Below are positions 7,774 through 17,236 of a stretch of DNA of 64,000 nucleotides, one piece after another; position 1 is the first letter of the stretch; each line of letters begins with the position of its first letter. The translations under genes and the position numbers were made by a program. The notes under the pieces are model-generated. The model had not been told where the DNA came from and did not search any database. It saw only the letters and a program-made list of their open reading frames with translations. The stretch is taken from NCBI RefSeq assembly GCF_003046795.1, contig NZ_PZKN01000006.1:1-64000 (forward strand), in the 5' to 3' direction. This DNA comes from Desulfonatronum sp. SC1 (lineage in GTDB: Bacteria > Desulfobacterota > Desulfovibrionia > Desulfovibrionales > Desulfonatronaceae).

Positions 7774-10503
7774 TTACTGTTCAGGTTCTTGTCCGAAATA
7801 TGGATCAGATATCTGGCCGGATGCGTGGTCCGTGGCTGGACCCTTGGCCATAACCTTGGAAAGGGCCGCTGACAGATCGGCCTTGTTGAAGGGCTTGGGC
7901 AGCACGAGTCGGATGTTGTCCGCGGCCTCGCCCATTTCCAGGACGTAGCTGCGACCGGAGACCAGGATTACGGGCAGATCCGGACGCATCAGCCAGATTT
8001 GGCGGGCCAGGTCGATGCCGGTCAGGCCGGGCATGTCGTAGTCGGTCAGCACCAAGTCGATGTCCGGGCGTTGTTCAAGGATTTGCAGGGCCTCATTGCC
8101 GGCCGCCGCGGAGAGGACCGTATAGCCGAGCTGTTCCAGAGAGCGGGGCGTGGTGGCCAATTGTTCCTCTTCATCCTCCACGAACAGAATGACCCCGCTG
8201 CCTTTTTGGATGGGCGCGGGATGGGCGGTCAACACGGACCGATCCGCCGCGATCATGGGCAGCAAGATGCTGAACGCGGCCCCCTGGTCCCGGGTGCTGC
8301 TGACGTGGACCGCGCCCTTGTGGTTTTTGACGATGCCCAGGACCATGGCCAGCCCCAGGCCCGTGCCTTCGGTCTTGCCCTTGGTGGTGAAGAAGGGGTC
8401 GAAGATCTTGTCCAGGGTCTCCGGGGCGATGCCGGGGCCGGTGTCGCTCACGGTCAGCCGAAAGAACGCTCCGGGAGTTATGTTCAGCTCTTCGGCGTCA
8501 GAGTCCGTGACCCGAATTTCCTCCAGCCGGATCGTCAGCTCCCCGCCGGTGGTCTGCATGGCCTGGAAGGCGTTGGTGCAGAGGTTCATGAGCACCTGGG
8601 TGACCTGGGTCGGGTCCAGCATCACCGGGTCGGACCTGCCGGATATGCTGTCCTGGATCACGATGTTGCGAGGCAGGGAGCGCTGGAGCAAGGCCACGGA
8701 TTCACGGACCAGGGCGGGCAGATCCGTGGGCCGGAATCCTTCCTGGGAGGGGCGGCTGAAGGTCAGGATGCGTTCCACCAGGTTTCTGCCCCGGCTGGAA
8801 ACCCGCAGGACCCGCTCCAGATCCTCGGCCGTGGGCGACTCCGGGTCTATGTCCCCCAGGGCTAGCTCCGTGGAATTGATGATCGATGTCAGTATGTTGT
8901 TGAAATCGTGGGCGATCCCTCCGGCCAGGGTGCCGATGGCCTCCATTTTTTGGGACTGCAAAAGCTGACGCTCCAGGTTCATCTCGTGGGTGATGTTTTC
9001 CGCCGTGCTCAGGGTTCCGACCACTTCGCCCTTTTCGTTGTGCAGAGGCACCTTGTTGATTTCCAGCCACGCGTTTTCGCCCTGGGCGTCCTGGACCGCG
9101 GCCTTGATCTTGCGCAAGGGACGGTCTTCCTCCACCACCTGGCGATCCATCCGGGCGACCCAGTCCACGAATTCTGAATTGGGCAGCATGGCCGCGTCGG
9201 TTTGATGGAGCAGTTTTCGAGGCGATTCGATGCCGAAAAATTCGGCGAAGGCCCGATTCGCTCCCAGGTAGCGCTGTTTGCGGTCTTTCCAGCAGACCAG
9301 TTGCGGGATGGCGTCCATCAGAATTTCCAAAAAGGAGAGCTGATGGCGGATTCTGCGTTCCACGGCCCGGCGTTGAATGATGTTCCGGACCAAGAAGCCC
9401 AGGACCACTACCAGGGTGAACAGGCTGACCATGATCACCTGAAAGACCTGCTTGTCCAACTCGTAAAAGGCTTCCGGCTCGTTGATGAACAGACTGCCGG
9501 CCGGGAGTTGGCGACGGCTGATGTCGCGTTGCATCAGCACCTGGTAGTCGAACATGTACTGGTCCACGACTTCGGAGATGACCGGGATGGTCGACGGTGC
9601 TTCGCCTTCCATGATGCGCAGAGCCATTTCCGCCGTGATCATGCCGTGGCGGCGACCACTGAGCAGACGTCCGCCGACCATGCCGTGACCCAGCAGGAAT
9701 TCCCAGTTGCTGTAGATGGGCAGGTCCGTGACCATGGCCACGGCCTCCAGGACCTCCGAGGCGGACATGAACTGGCCGCCCACATTGTGGAAAAAGGGAA
9801 TGAAAAACAAAAAGGCGTTGCGCGGCAACTCGCCGACTCGCTCTTGAATTTCCCGTAGCGAATACCGTTCCCAGAATTCGAACTCCAGCCGGTCCTCAAA
9901 ATAGGGCTGCACGGCTTCGATCTGTTTGCGGATGGCCACCCCGGTAATGGATTCGTCGCCGATGACCACCAGTTTGTTCTTGTTGGGGTGGATGCTCAGA
10001 GCCAGCTCCAGGGTGTCCCGGACTCCGATGTTCTCCAGAATTCCGGTGACGAAGCTCTGGTCGACCTCCCCCGGGGTAACGTCGTTCAGGCCGCAGAAAA
10101 CCACCGGTATGTCCGGAAAAAGCCGGTCGCGGTGTTCAAGGATGAAGTTGTAGGCGTCGTTGTCCGATACGATGACGATGTCGAAGTGCTCGTCGACGAA
10201 TTTGTCCTGATAGAGCCGGAACAGGGTGTCGGCGATGACTTCGTAGGGATATTTCTTGGCGTCCATGTACTCGATTTGCAGCTCGATGTGGTACCGGCTT
10301 TGCTCCAATCCTCGGCGGATGCCCTCCTGTAGATGGTCCGACCACGCATACCCGTTGTGATAGGAATTGAGGTAAAACACGCGCTTTTTTTCCCGGCCCG
10401 GTTCGGGCTGGGAAAAAACGGGAGCTGTCGCGGCGGCCAGGAGCAGCCCGCAGAGCGCAAGGGCCGCGAGGATGCGGGGAAGGGGATATCCGTGGAGGAT
10501 CAT
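7774..10503 (-). CDS. Hybrid sensor kinase: ABC-type ligand-binding sensor, PAS, HisKA, HATPase, receiver
   Basis: The 909-residue protein starts with a signal sequence (about 1-31). Residues about 40-335 form a periplasmic region resembling the ABC substrate-binding fold of family PF04392, with YLNSYHNGYAWS near its start. A membrane helix follows at about 354-373. PAS covers about 385-505, HisKA has H532 in GGIAHDFNNIL, HATPase_c shows SDTGPGI and TEGTGLGLAM, and the C-terminal receiver has D821 in VLTDYDMPG. It ends 45 bases before the NtrC-type gene on the same strand, so the three signalling genes may work together. The sensor resembles a solute-binding protein without a transporter, so direct ligand sensing is likely, with the ligand unknown. 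Confidence 0.9.
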   Translation of the reverse strand: MILHGYPLPRILAALALCGLLLAAATAPVFSQPEPGREKKRVFYLNSYHNGYAWSDHLQEGIRRGLEQSRYHIELQIEYMDAKKYPYEVIADTLFRLYQDKFVDEHFDIVIVSDNDAYNFILEHRDRLFPDIPVVFCGLNDVTPGEVDQSFVTGILENIGVRDTLELALSIHPNKNKLVVIGDESITGVAIRKQIEAVQPYFEDRLEFEFWERYSLREIQERVGELPRNAFLFFIPFFHNVGGQFMSASEVLEAVAMVTDLPIYSNWEFLLGHGMVGGRLLSGRRHGMITAEMALRIMEGEAPSTIPVISEVVDQYMFDYQVLMQRDISRRQLPAGSLFINEPEAFYELDKQVFQVIMVSLFTLVVVLGFLVRNIIQRRAVERRIRHQLSFLEILMDAIPQLVCWKDRKQRYLGANRAFAEFFGIESPRKLLHQTDAAMLPNSEFVDWVARMDRQVVEEDRPLRKIKAAVQDAQGENAWLEINKVPLHNEKGEVVGTLSTAENITHEMNLERQLLQSQKMEAIGTLAGGIAHDFNNILTSIINSTELALGDIDPESPTAEDLERVLRVSSRGRNLVERILTFSRPSQEGFRPTDLPALVRESVALLQRSLPRNIVIQDSISGRSDPVMLDPTQVTQVLMNLCTNAFQAMQTTGGELTIRLEEIRVTDSDAEELNITPGAFFRLTVSDTGPGIAPETLDKIFDPFFTTKGKTEGTGLGLAMVLGIVKNHKGAVHVSSTRDQGAAFSILLPMIAADRSVLTAHPAPIQKGSGVILFVEDEEEQLATTPRSLEQLGYTVLSAAAGNEALQILEQRPDIDLVLTDYDMPGLTGIDLARQIWLMRPDLPVILVSGRSYVLEMGEAADNIRLVLPKPFNKADLSAALSKVMAKGPATDHASGQISDPYFGQEPEQ

Positions 10504-10707
10504 GGAGCAGGTTCCTTGATGAGTGGCGTCGCTTCGAACATGGTTCCCGCCAAGGTAGTGCTTGCCACGTTGTTTTTCAATCCTTTACATTGCGGATGCG
10601 TGGTGAAAACGCGCCGACGCGAAAATTCCGAATCCTCGCAATTTGAGTGACGGATATGGTCGGGCTGTCGAAAACATCATGAATCCAAAGCATAAGGAGG
10701 TCGTGTC

Positions 10708-11313
10708 ATGACGGTCAAAGAGGCCATTGCGGCCAGACGCAGCATTCGTAAATTTACGGATCAGCCGGTGAGCGAAGAACAAATGGCGATGCTGCTGGAA
10801 GCGGCCAGGTCCGCGCCGTCCAGCACCAATTGCCAGCCATGGCGGTTCAAGGTGGTTACGGCGCGGGAGGATATTCAGTGGCTTTCCGGCGCTCCGACCA
10901 AGGGACAGCGCTGGATCGCCGGGACCGGGGCGGTGTTGGTCTGCTGCGCGGATGTCCAGCGGTTCATCGAGGATTCAGCAACCAATGTGCGCTTTTTGCG
11001 CGACAGCGGCATGCTCCCGCCGGAAATGCTGGAAGGGTTGAACGAGTATCTGAGCCGGGCCGAGAACGCCCAGCCCGAAGTGCTGCGCTGGGCCGCGGCG
11101 GCCAATTGCGCCATCGCCCTGACTCAGGTGATGCTCCAGGCCGTGGAGTTGGGGCTGGGAACCTGCTGGGTCGGGATGTTCGACGAGGCCGCGGTGAAAG
11201 AGCGCTTTCAAATCCCTGAAGCCATGCCGGTGGTGGCCCTGTTGGCCGTGGGTCATCCGGCCGAGAATCCGGAACAGCGACCCAGAAAAGACGTGAAGGA
11301 TATTCTTCTCTAG
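10708..11313 (+). CDS. Nitroreductase-family FMN oxidoreductase
   Basis: The 201-residue protein has the nitroreductase fold. The N-terminal RRSIRKFTDQPV binds the FMN phosphate, SAPSSTNCQPW is the second FMN contact, and LGTCWVGMFDE plus AVGHPAE complete the family pattern. These enzymes use NAD(P)H to reduce nitroaromatics, quinones or similar acceptors; the physiological substrate here is unknown. A strong ribosome site (AAGGAGG) precedes ATG 10708. The gene stands alone: it is divergent from the hybrid kinase and is followed by an intrinsic terminator. Confidence 0.9.
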   Translation: MTVKEAIAARRSIRKFTDQPVSEEQMAMLLEAARSAPSSTNCQPWRFKVVTAREDIQWLSGAPTKGQRWIAGTGAVLVCCADVQRFIEDSATNVRFLRDSGMLPPEMLEGLNEYLSRAENAQPEVLRWAAAANCAIALTQVMLQAVELGLGTCWVGMFDEAAVKERFQIPEAMPVVALLAVGHPAENPEQRPRKDVKDILL

Positions 11314-11341
11314 CCTTTTCCCAACGTGTTGAGTGAAAGCG

Positions 11342-11388
11342 GAAAGCCGCCGAGCACCGTGACGGAGCTCCGGCGGCTTTCATTTTTT
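11342..11388 (+). terminator. Intrinsic terminator after the nitroreductase gene
   Basis: An 11-bp perfect stem (11342-11352 with 11371-11381) is followed by ATTTTTTC. It lies 28 bases after the nitroreductase stop codon. Confidence 0.85.
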
Positions 11389-11476
11389 CGGAAGCTTCTC
11401 TCCGGAAATTCTTTCGGTTCCGGGTGAAAGCTCGGAAAGCGGCGTGGCATCGAAGCCGTGGAGTTCGTATCAGGAA

Positions 11477-11839
11477 CTATTGAACCGAAATGAGCCGGTA
11501 GAATTTGTGGTCCTTGTCCACGGCCTCGGAAAAGACGTTCTCCGGCTTGGGCAACCCCGCGGCCTTCCAGGCCAGCAAGGGGTCCAGAAATTGCTCGCGG
11601 ACGCACTCCTTGGGTTGGTGCAGGTTTTTGCAGACCGCCTGCAAAATCGGAAATGCATTGAACTTCTGAAAATAGTCGCGCAGAAACTGAAGCATGGCCA
11701 GCGTCTGCTCGTTCAATTCAGGACCTCCGTGGTGCTTGAGAATCGCCTTGGCCACATCCTCGTTCCAACACTCCGGATCAAGCAAAAAACCGTCTTGGTC
11801 CACTTCACAGCTTTTCCCGTTCAATTCAAGTTGGGGCAT
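11477..11839 (-). CDS. DsrC/TusE-family protein lacking both redox cysteines
   Basis: The 120-residue protein is clearly in the DsrC/TusE family: CEVDQDGFLLDPECWNEDVA at the start, FLRDYFQKFNAFP in the middle and AGLPKP near the end. Canonical DsrC carries two C-terminal cysteines flanking AGLPKP that form the trisulfide with sulfite-derived sulfur. Here the inner cysteine position is W (LAWKAAGLPKP), the outer is V (ENVF), and the chain runs on about 17 residues. It cannot act as the sulfur-carrying DsrC. Cysteine-free paralogues have been proposed as regulatory sulfur-related proteins. AAGGAG precedes ATG 11839, which I prefer over an upstream TTG at 11869. The canonical dsrC is not in this window. 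Confidence 0.88.
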   Translation of the reverse strand: MPQLELNGKSCEVDQDGFLLDPECWNEDVAKAILKHHGGPELNEQTLAMLQFLRDYFQKFNAFPILQAVCKNLHQPKECVREQFLDPLLAWKAAGLPKPENVFSEAVDKDHKFYRLISVQ

Positions 11840-12040
11840 ACGAGTCTCCTTTCCAGAATTGGTGTTCAAGAGGGATTTGGTCTTGTACTCCGCACCTCCT
11901 GCGTAAAATATTCACCCTGATTCGGCAAGCGCCGGAGCAAAAGAAGTTATCGGATAAAGAGACCTGTAAAGGCGCTTATTTCGAGGCGATGCGCGACGGC
12001 ACTCGGTGGAGGCGTTCTTTGCTTGTCCGTCGCGGAGTTG

Positions 12041-14665
12041 TCAATATCCCGTCACTTTCATTTCTCTTTCAAGCTTTACCGGCCCTCCACGTTCCGATGT
12101 CACTCTGGGCGGAGCATTCGGTCCGGTCCAGCGGATGGTGACGGCTCCGTGTTCCGCGGTGTTCAGCAACGGGACGTTCATGTTGTTCAGGGTTTGTTCT
12201 ATTTCCGGGTGGGGATGGTTGAAGCGGTTCAGGAAGCCGGTGCTGACGGCGGCGAACTCCGGCCGGACCAGGGTGTAGAGCTGCGGAGAGTGGCTGGTTC
12301 GGCTGCCGTGGTGCGGGATGATCAGCGCTTCGGCGCGCAGGGCGTCGGGCGCGGCGACCAGGGAATGGAGCAGGGCGGTGATGGACGGCTGTTCGATGTC
12401 TCCGGGGAGCAGGGCCAGGGGGCGGCCGTTCCAGACCAGGCGCAGGACCAGCGAAGCGTTGTTTTGGTTGTCTGCGGTAAGCCAATCGGAGTCCGGGTGG
12501 AGCACTTCCAGGACGACGCCCCTGCCCAGGTTGATCTCGTCGCCTTTGCTCCAGACGGTTTCCGGGGTGGCGCGGCGGTCCAGGATTTCGTCCAAGATGC
12601 GCCCGTCTCGGCCTTCAGGGCCGCGGCCCTGGGAGGCGAATGTCCGGACTCGGAAGTGGTCCAGGGGATAGAACAGGCCCCGATAGTGGTCGAAATGGGC
12701 GTGACTGAGGGCCATGCCAGCCAGCCGGGGCGGCCGTCCGTGGGTCAGGGCCGGGGAGATGATGTTGCGGCCCAGGTCGTAGTCCCAGGACCAGAATCCT
12801 CCGCCGTCCACCAGCCAGCGCGACCCTCCGGGCAGTTCCAGCAGCACGGCCTGGCCCTGGCTGACGTCCAGCAGGCGTAGGGTGACCTGGGGGCGCTGGT
12901 CAGAGAGGATGGTGGTCAGTCCGGGCAGGGTGAGCAGGGCCACGGCCAGAGCCACGGCTACGGGCCTGAGGCTTTGGGGGGAGCGCCACCAGGCGGCCGC
13001 GGCCAGGAGCAGCATCCAGTAGCCCAGGATCTGGGGCCAGAGGGGTCGCAGCGGAATGGTCACCGCGAGCCAGCCGACTTGGTCAAGGGCGACCAGGCCG
13101 CCGACCATGGTTTCCAGGACCAATCCGGCTAGGCCGAGTAGCGGCGGGGCCAGGGAAGCGGTCCATGGGGTGAGCAGGGCCAGCAGGCCGGTCAGCCCCA
13201 GGGGGAAGACCGCTAGGCCGAGCAGCGGCAGCCAGAGCATGTTCAGATACAGGTGAGGGCTGATTCGTCCGAAGTACCAGGCTTGCAGAGGCAGCAGGGC
13301 CAGGGTGGCCACGGTGCTCACGGCCAGGATGCCCAGGGCCGCGGCTAGTGGTTTTTGCCACCAGGGCCGCTGGGTGAAGCGCAGGGCTTCCCGACCCAGG
13401 GGCCAGACCAGGGCCAACCCGGCCACGGCCAGGACCGAAAGCTGCAACCGCAGATCAAAGACCGCCAGGGGGGACAAGGCCAGGATGATCAACAGGGCCA
13501 GGAACAGTCCGTCCAGCAGCACCCGCTGACGGTTCAAAAGCAGCAGCAAGCCCCAGGAACCGAACATCAGGGCCGCTCGAAGCAGGGACGGTACGGCTTG
13601 CCCCAGCCAGAGATACCCCAGGACCAGCGGTACGCTCAGGAGCACGGCCAGCTTGGGGCGGGGCAGGCGAAGATATATCTGGGGCCGGACCCAGCCCAGT
13701 ACCGTGGCCCCCAGCCATCCCAGTCCGACCACGAATCCCAGGTGCATGCCGGACAAGGCCAGACTGTGAGCCAGGGACGCCCTTTGCACCAGGTCCATGG
13801 TCTCGGGGGCCAACAGGGAGCGGTCGCCCATGAGCAGGGCCAGAAGCATGGCCTGGCCTTGTCCGGGTGGAGTGCTGGAGATCAGTTTGTCCCGGAGTTG
13901 ACGGCGGTATTCCCAGGCCGGGCTGCCCGCGCCGGAATAGACGGGGGCCGTGTTGGCCTCCCGGGAATAGGCGCGGTGAAAGATGCCCTGGCGCGCCCAG
14001 TAATCTTCGCTGCGGTTCATGCCCGGATTGGCCATGCCCTGAATGGGCCGAATCCGTAGCGCCACTCGGACCTCCTGCCCGGGGCTGGGCACATGCGGCG
14101 GACTTTGCCAGTTCCAGAGCAGCTTGCCGCCCAGAGAGCGCGGGGCTGTTTCACTGGAATTCCCGGCGGGCTGGATTTGAACGTCGCGCAGGATGATCTG
14201 GAAATGATCGCCTGGCCGAGGCCGTACTTCGGCCACTTGGGCGGTGATGGTGGTCGGTGTTCGGTGGTTGATTTCGGGAAAGCCGTCCGGAGGGGGAGCG
14301 GGGTGAAGGTGGTGAACCGCGGCTACACCGAGGGCAAAGGCCAGGAGCGAGGGGGCCGCCGTGCGGATGATCTTCGAGCGAGGGAGTTGCCCAGGAAGGA
14401 AGGGGCGTTTAGTTGGAGGGAAATCTGTTTGAGTCGTGATCAGTGGACGGCTCCATGAGCCGAGCAACGCGGTCAGGTAGAGGAGCATGGCCGTGGCTCC
14501 GGGCACGGGCCATTCCCAGGCCAGCATGCCCAGAATCCAGGCGCAAAGCATGTGTTGCCACGGAAGTAGACCGGGCCAGATGGGGTGAACCGGGAACTTG
14601 GGAGGCATGACCTCCGACGCGGCTGCTCCCAGTGCGTCCGGGGAAGGAGGTTGGTCCCGACTCAT
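12041..14665 (-). CDS. comEC: ComEC/Rec2 DNA-uptake channel protein
   Basis: The 874-residue protein has the full ComEC architecture: N-terminal helices with a DUF4131-type region, the central Competence domain (from LALSGMHLGFVVG onward, about 10 hydrophobic helices), and a C-terminal metallo-beta-lactamase domain containing SHAHFDHYRG and PHHGSRTSH. ComEC passes single-stranded DNA through the inner membrane during transformation, and the C-terminal domain may degrade the other strand. The metal-binding HxHxDH pattern is intact. It lies 73 bases after cobT on the same strand, so it may be transcribed with pfk and cobT. No other competence genes are in the window. Confidence 0.93.
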   Translation of the reverse strand: MSRDQPPSPDALGAAASEVMPPKFPVHPIWPGLLPWQHMLCAWILGMLAWEWPVPGATAMLLYLTALLGSWSRPLITTQTDFPPTKRPFLPGQLPRSKIIRTAAPSLLAFALGVAAVHHLHPAPPPDGFPEINHRTPTTITAQVAEVRPRPGDHFQIILRDVQIQPAGNSSETAPRSLGGKLLWNWQSPPHVPSPGQEVRVALRIRPIQGMANPGMNRSEDYWARQGIFHRAYSREANTAPVYSGAGSPAWEYRRQLRDKLISSTPPGQGQAMLLALLMGDRSLLAPETMDLVQRASLAHSLALSGMHLGFVVGLGWLGATVLGWVRPQIYLRLPRPKLAVLLSVPLVLGYLWLGQAVPSLLRAALMFGSWGLLLLLNRQRVLLDGLFLALLIILALSPLAVFDLRLQLSVLAVAGLALVWPLGREALRFTQRPWWQKPLAAALGILAVSTVATLALLPLQAWYFGRISPHLYLNMLWLPLLGLAVFPLGLTGLLALLTPWTASLAPPLLGLAGLVLETMVGGLVALDQVGWLAVTIPLRPLWPQILGYWMLLLAAAAWWRSPQSLRPVAVALAVALLTLPGLTTILSDQRPQVTLRLLDVSQGQAVLLELPGGSRWLVDGGGFWSWDYDLGRNIISPALTHGRPPRLAGMALSHAHFDHYRGLFYPLDHFRVRTFASQGRGPEGRDGRILDEILDRRATPETVWSKGDEINLGRGVVLEVLHPDSDWLTADNQNNASLVLRLVWNGRPLALLPGDIEQPSITALLHSLVAAPDALRAEALIIPHHGSRTSHSPQLYTLVRPEFAAVSTGFLNRFNHPHPEIEQTLNNMNVPLLNTAEHGAVTIRWTGPNAPPRVTSERGGPVKLEREMKVTGY

Positions 14666-14738
14666 GGCTCGGCCTTCGGTGGCTCCTCATTTCGCTACGA
14701 TTATTCACCAGCGGTCCGATTTTGTTATGGAAAACCGG

Positions 14739-15866
14739 CTACGTCGCGGAGCTGACCCCGGCGTCCGAGAAGCTGGCCATTTCGTTGAGCATGGCTGCGG
14801 CGGCGCGGAGCACGGGGATGGCCAGGGCGGCGCCCGTACCTTCGCCCAGGCGCATGCCCAGATCCAGGATCGGGCGGACCTGGAGTTGGTCCAGGATGAT
14901 GCGGTGGCCAGGTTCGGCCGAGCCGTGGGCGAAAAAGGCGTAGTCCGCCACATGGGGCTGGATCTTCCAGGCCGCGACGTAGGCCGCCGTGGAGATGAAG
15001 CCGTCCACCACGACGGCCAGCTTGCGCCGGGCGCAACCCAGGATCAACCCGGTGAGACAGGCGATTTCCAGACCGCCCAGGGCCGCCAGGGTGCGCAAGG
15101 GGGGCGCGGGGGGCAAGGCGTTGCCGTTGACGGACAGGGCCCGGGCGATGACTTCGGCCTTGTGTCGGACTTCTCGGGCCGACAAACCGGTGCCCGGTCC
15201 GGTGATTCGTTCCGGCGCGCACCCCAGGTAGGCGCAGTAAAGGGCCGTGGCCGCCGTGGTGTTGGCAATGCCCATCTCGCCGGTGCCCACGGCGAGCACT
15301 CCCTCTTCGGCGGCTTGATCGGCCAGGGCGACGCCCACGGCCGCGGCCGCGGCGCATTCCGCCTCGGACATGGCCGGTTCCACGCTGAAATCAGCGGTTC
15401 CAGGTCTGACCTTGCGGCGCAGCAGCATGGCGGAGTCCGGGACACCGACCGAGAAGTCGTCGTGGGCCACGCCCACGTCCACTACCCGCAGCTCCACTCC
15501 GGCCGAGTGGGTCAAGACGTTCACGGCCGCTCCTCCACGCAGGAAGTTGCGAACCATCTGGGCCGTGACCTCCGAGGGAAATTTGCTGACGCCCTGGGCC
15601 GCGACGCCATGATCCGCGGCGCAGGTGTAGATGCGGGCCGGGTCGACCTTGGGGGTCGGACCGCGACCGGCGTTTCGGCTGATCAGGGCCAGGTGCAGGG
15701 CCAATTCCTCCAACCGCCCCAGACTGCCCTGGGGTTTGGTCAGGTCGTCCAGCCGGGCCTGGATGGTGGATGTCGCGGAGCGGTCCAGGGGAGTGACGGC
15801 CTGGATGCAGTCTTGGAGCAGGTTGATCGCGGACGATGCGTTGGGGAGTGAAGTGGGCTGGTTCAT
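14739..15866 (-). CDS. cobT: Nicotinate-nucleotide--dimethylbenzimidazole phosphoribosyltransferase
   Basis: The 375-residue protein makes alpha-ribazole phosphate for the lower ligand of cobamides. Family marks are TKPQGSLGRLE near residue 45, AADHGVAAQGVSKFPSEVT, NFLRGGAAVNVL, and the C-terminal RLGEGTGAALA with catalytic E342. Its start overlaps the phosphofructokinase stop by four bases (ATGA). The location fits a corrinoid-using anaerobe; other cobalamin genes are not adjacent. Confidence 0.94.
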   Translation of the reverse strand: MNQPTSLPNASSAINLLQDCIQAVTPLDRSATSTIQARLDDLTKPQGSLGRLEELALHLALISRNAGRGPTPKVDPARIYTCAADHGVAAQGVSKFPSEVTAQMVRNFLRGGAAVNVLTHSAGVELRVVDVGVAHDDFSVGVPDSAMLLRRKVRPGTADFSVEPAMSEAECAAAAAVGVALADQAAEEGVLAVGTGEMGIANTTAATALYCAYLGCAPERITGPGTGLSAREVRHKAEVIARALSVNGNALPPAPPLRTLAALGGLEIACLTGLILGCARRKLAVVVDGFISTAAYVAAWKIQPHVADYAFFAHGSAEPGHRIILDQLQVRPILDLGMRLGEGTGAALAIPVLRAAAAMLNEMASFSDAGVSSAT

Positions 15867-17236
15867 GATTGGAAGTCCAGTTTGCAGGTCGCTCCCTGAG
15901 GATAATCCGCCGGGGGCGTTTTCATGTGTACAGGTTGACCGGTGGATTGGAGCACGGCCTGCCAGTAGTTGCTGACCGTATTGATCTTTTTGCGCTTTCC
16001 GGCCACCAAGCTGAGCGGCAGATGGATGTAATGGCCGTGCAATTTGCTGACCACCATCCCGGTTTTGCCGGCCATGGCCGCATGCACGGCGTTCTGGCCC
16101 AGGAATCCGCAGTAGACCCGGTCGTTGGCGTTGGCCGGGACCGAGCGGATGATGTAGCTGGGATCGATGAACTTCAGGGTGTACTCCATGTCCTTGGATT
16201 TGAAGTAGGTGTCGATTTCTCGTCGTAACAGGCCGCAGATGTCTCGCAAAACCGGGTTGCCCGAGGCGTCGGTCTGGCTGGAAGCAGCCAGGAGGTCCTG
16301 TCCCGCCCCTTCGGCCACCACCACCACGGCGTGTCCGCGGCGACGGATGCGGTCGTCCAGGGCTTGTAAAAAGCCGTTGGGGCCGTGGATTTCGAAGGAG
16401 TCCTCCGGGACCAGAACGAAGTTGACATCCTTCAGGGCCAGCGTGGCCTGGGCCGCGATGAATCCGGACTCCCGCCCCATGAGCTTGACCATCCCGATGC
16501 CGTTGGGCGCTCCCAGGGCTTCGGTATGGGCGCAGCGAATGGATTCCGTGGCCTTTTCCACGGCGGTGTCGAAGCCGAAGGAACGTGGGACGAAATTGAT
16601 GTCGTTGTCAATGGTCTTGGGAATGCCGATCACGCCCAGCTTCAGGCCGCGCTTGGCGACTTCCTCCTGGATTTTTTGGGTGGCCTGCATGGTCCCGTCC
16701 CCCCCGATCAGAAATAGGATGTTGACGTTCATCCGTTCCAGGGCGTCCACGATTTCCTCAGGTGACTGCGGACCGCGGGAGGAAGAGAGAATCGTTCCTC
16801 CGAACTCGTGGATGCTTGCAACCTTGTCCGGAGTGAGTTCCTCCAAGTTGTGTCCGTAGGAGGGGATGAAGCCCTGCAATCCGTAGCGAATACCAAGGGT
16901 GGAGGCCACGCCGTAGCTGTGGTGGGCGGTCATGACCAGGGAGCGGATGACGTCGTTGATGCCCGGGCAAAGGCCGCCGCAGGTCACGATGGCGCATTTG
17001 GTCTTCGGGGGGTCGAAATACAGGTTGGCTCGGGGGCCGGCGGGCTCGAAATCGTAGGTCTTCACGCCGTTGGTGCCGGTCTCGCCCTCTTCGTTGGTGA
17101 CGAAAAGCTGAACCCGCTGGCCTTCATTGATGAACAGGGCGCACTCCATGCGGGAGCGGACTTTGGTCGGCCCCAGGTCGGGAATGGCGGTGGAAATGTC
17201 GTCTTCTCTATGCATGCATACTTGCGTGTCACTCAT
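15863..17236 (-). CDS. pfkA: 6-phosphofructokinase, PPi-PFK-like lineage with ATP-type residue
   Basis: The 457-residue protein is longer than E. coli PfkA (~320) and has the N-terminal extension seen in the PPi-PFK-like group. GGLCPGIND begins the catalytic core. The two donor-determining positions read GGDGT (178-182) and PKTIDND (206-212): Gly at the first is ATP-type, Lys at the second is PPi-type. This G/K combination is known in ATP-dependent enzymes derived from PPi-PFK ancestors, such as those of trypanosomatids. It phosphorylates fructose 6-phosphate in glycolysis. I chose ATG 17236 because GGAGG lies just upstream; an upstream ATG at 17329 gives unconserved residues. It probably heads the pfk-cobT-comEC unit. 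Confidence 0.92.
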   Translation of the reverse strand: MSDTQVCMHREDDISTAIPDLGPTKVRSRMECALFINEGQRVQLFVTNEEGETGTNGVKTYDFEPAGPRANLYFDPPKTKCAIVTCGGLCPGINDVIRSLVMTAHHSYGVASTLGIRYGLQGFIPSYGHNLEELTPDKVASIHEFGGTILSSSRGPQSPEEIVDALERMNVNILFLIGGDGTMQATQKIQEEVAKRGLKLGVIGIPKTIDNDINFVPRSFGFDTAVEKATESIRCAHTEALGAPNGIGMVKLMGRESGFIAAQATLALKDVNFVLVPEDSFEIHGPNGFLQALDDRIRRRGHAVVVVAEGAGQDLLAASSQTDASGNPVLRDICGLLRREIDTYFKSKDMEYTLKFIDPSYIIRSVPANANDRVYCGFLGQNAVHAAMAGKTGMVVSKLHGHYIHLPLSLVAGKRKKINTVSNYWQAVLQSTGQPVHMKTPPADYPQGATCKLDFQS

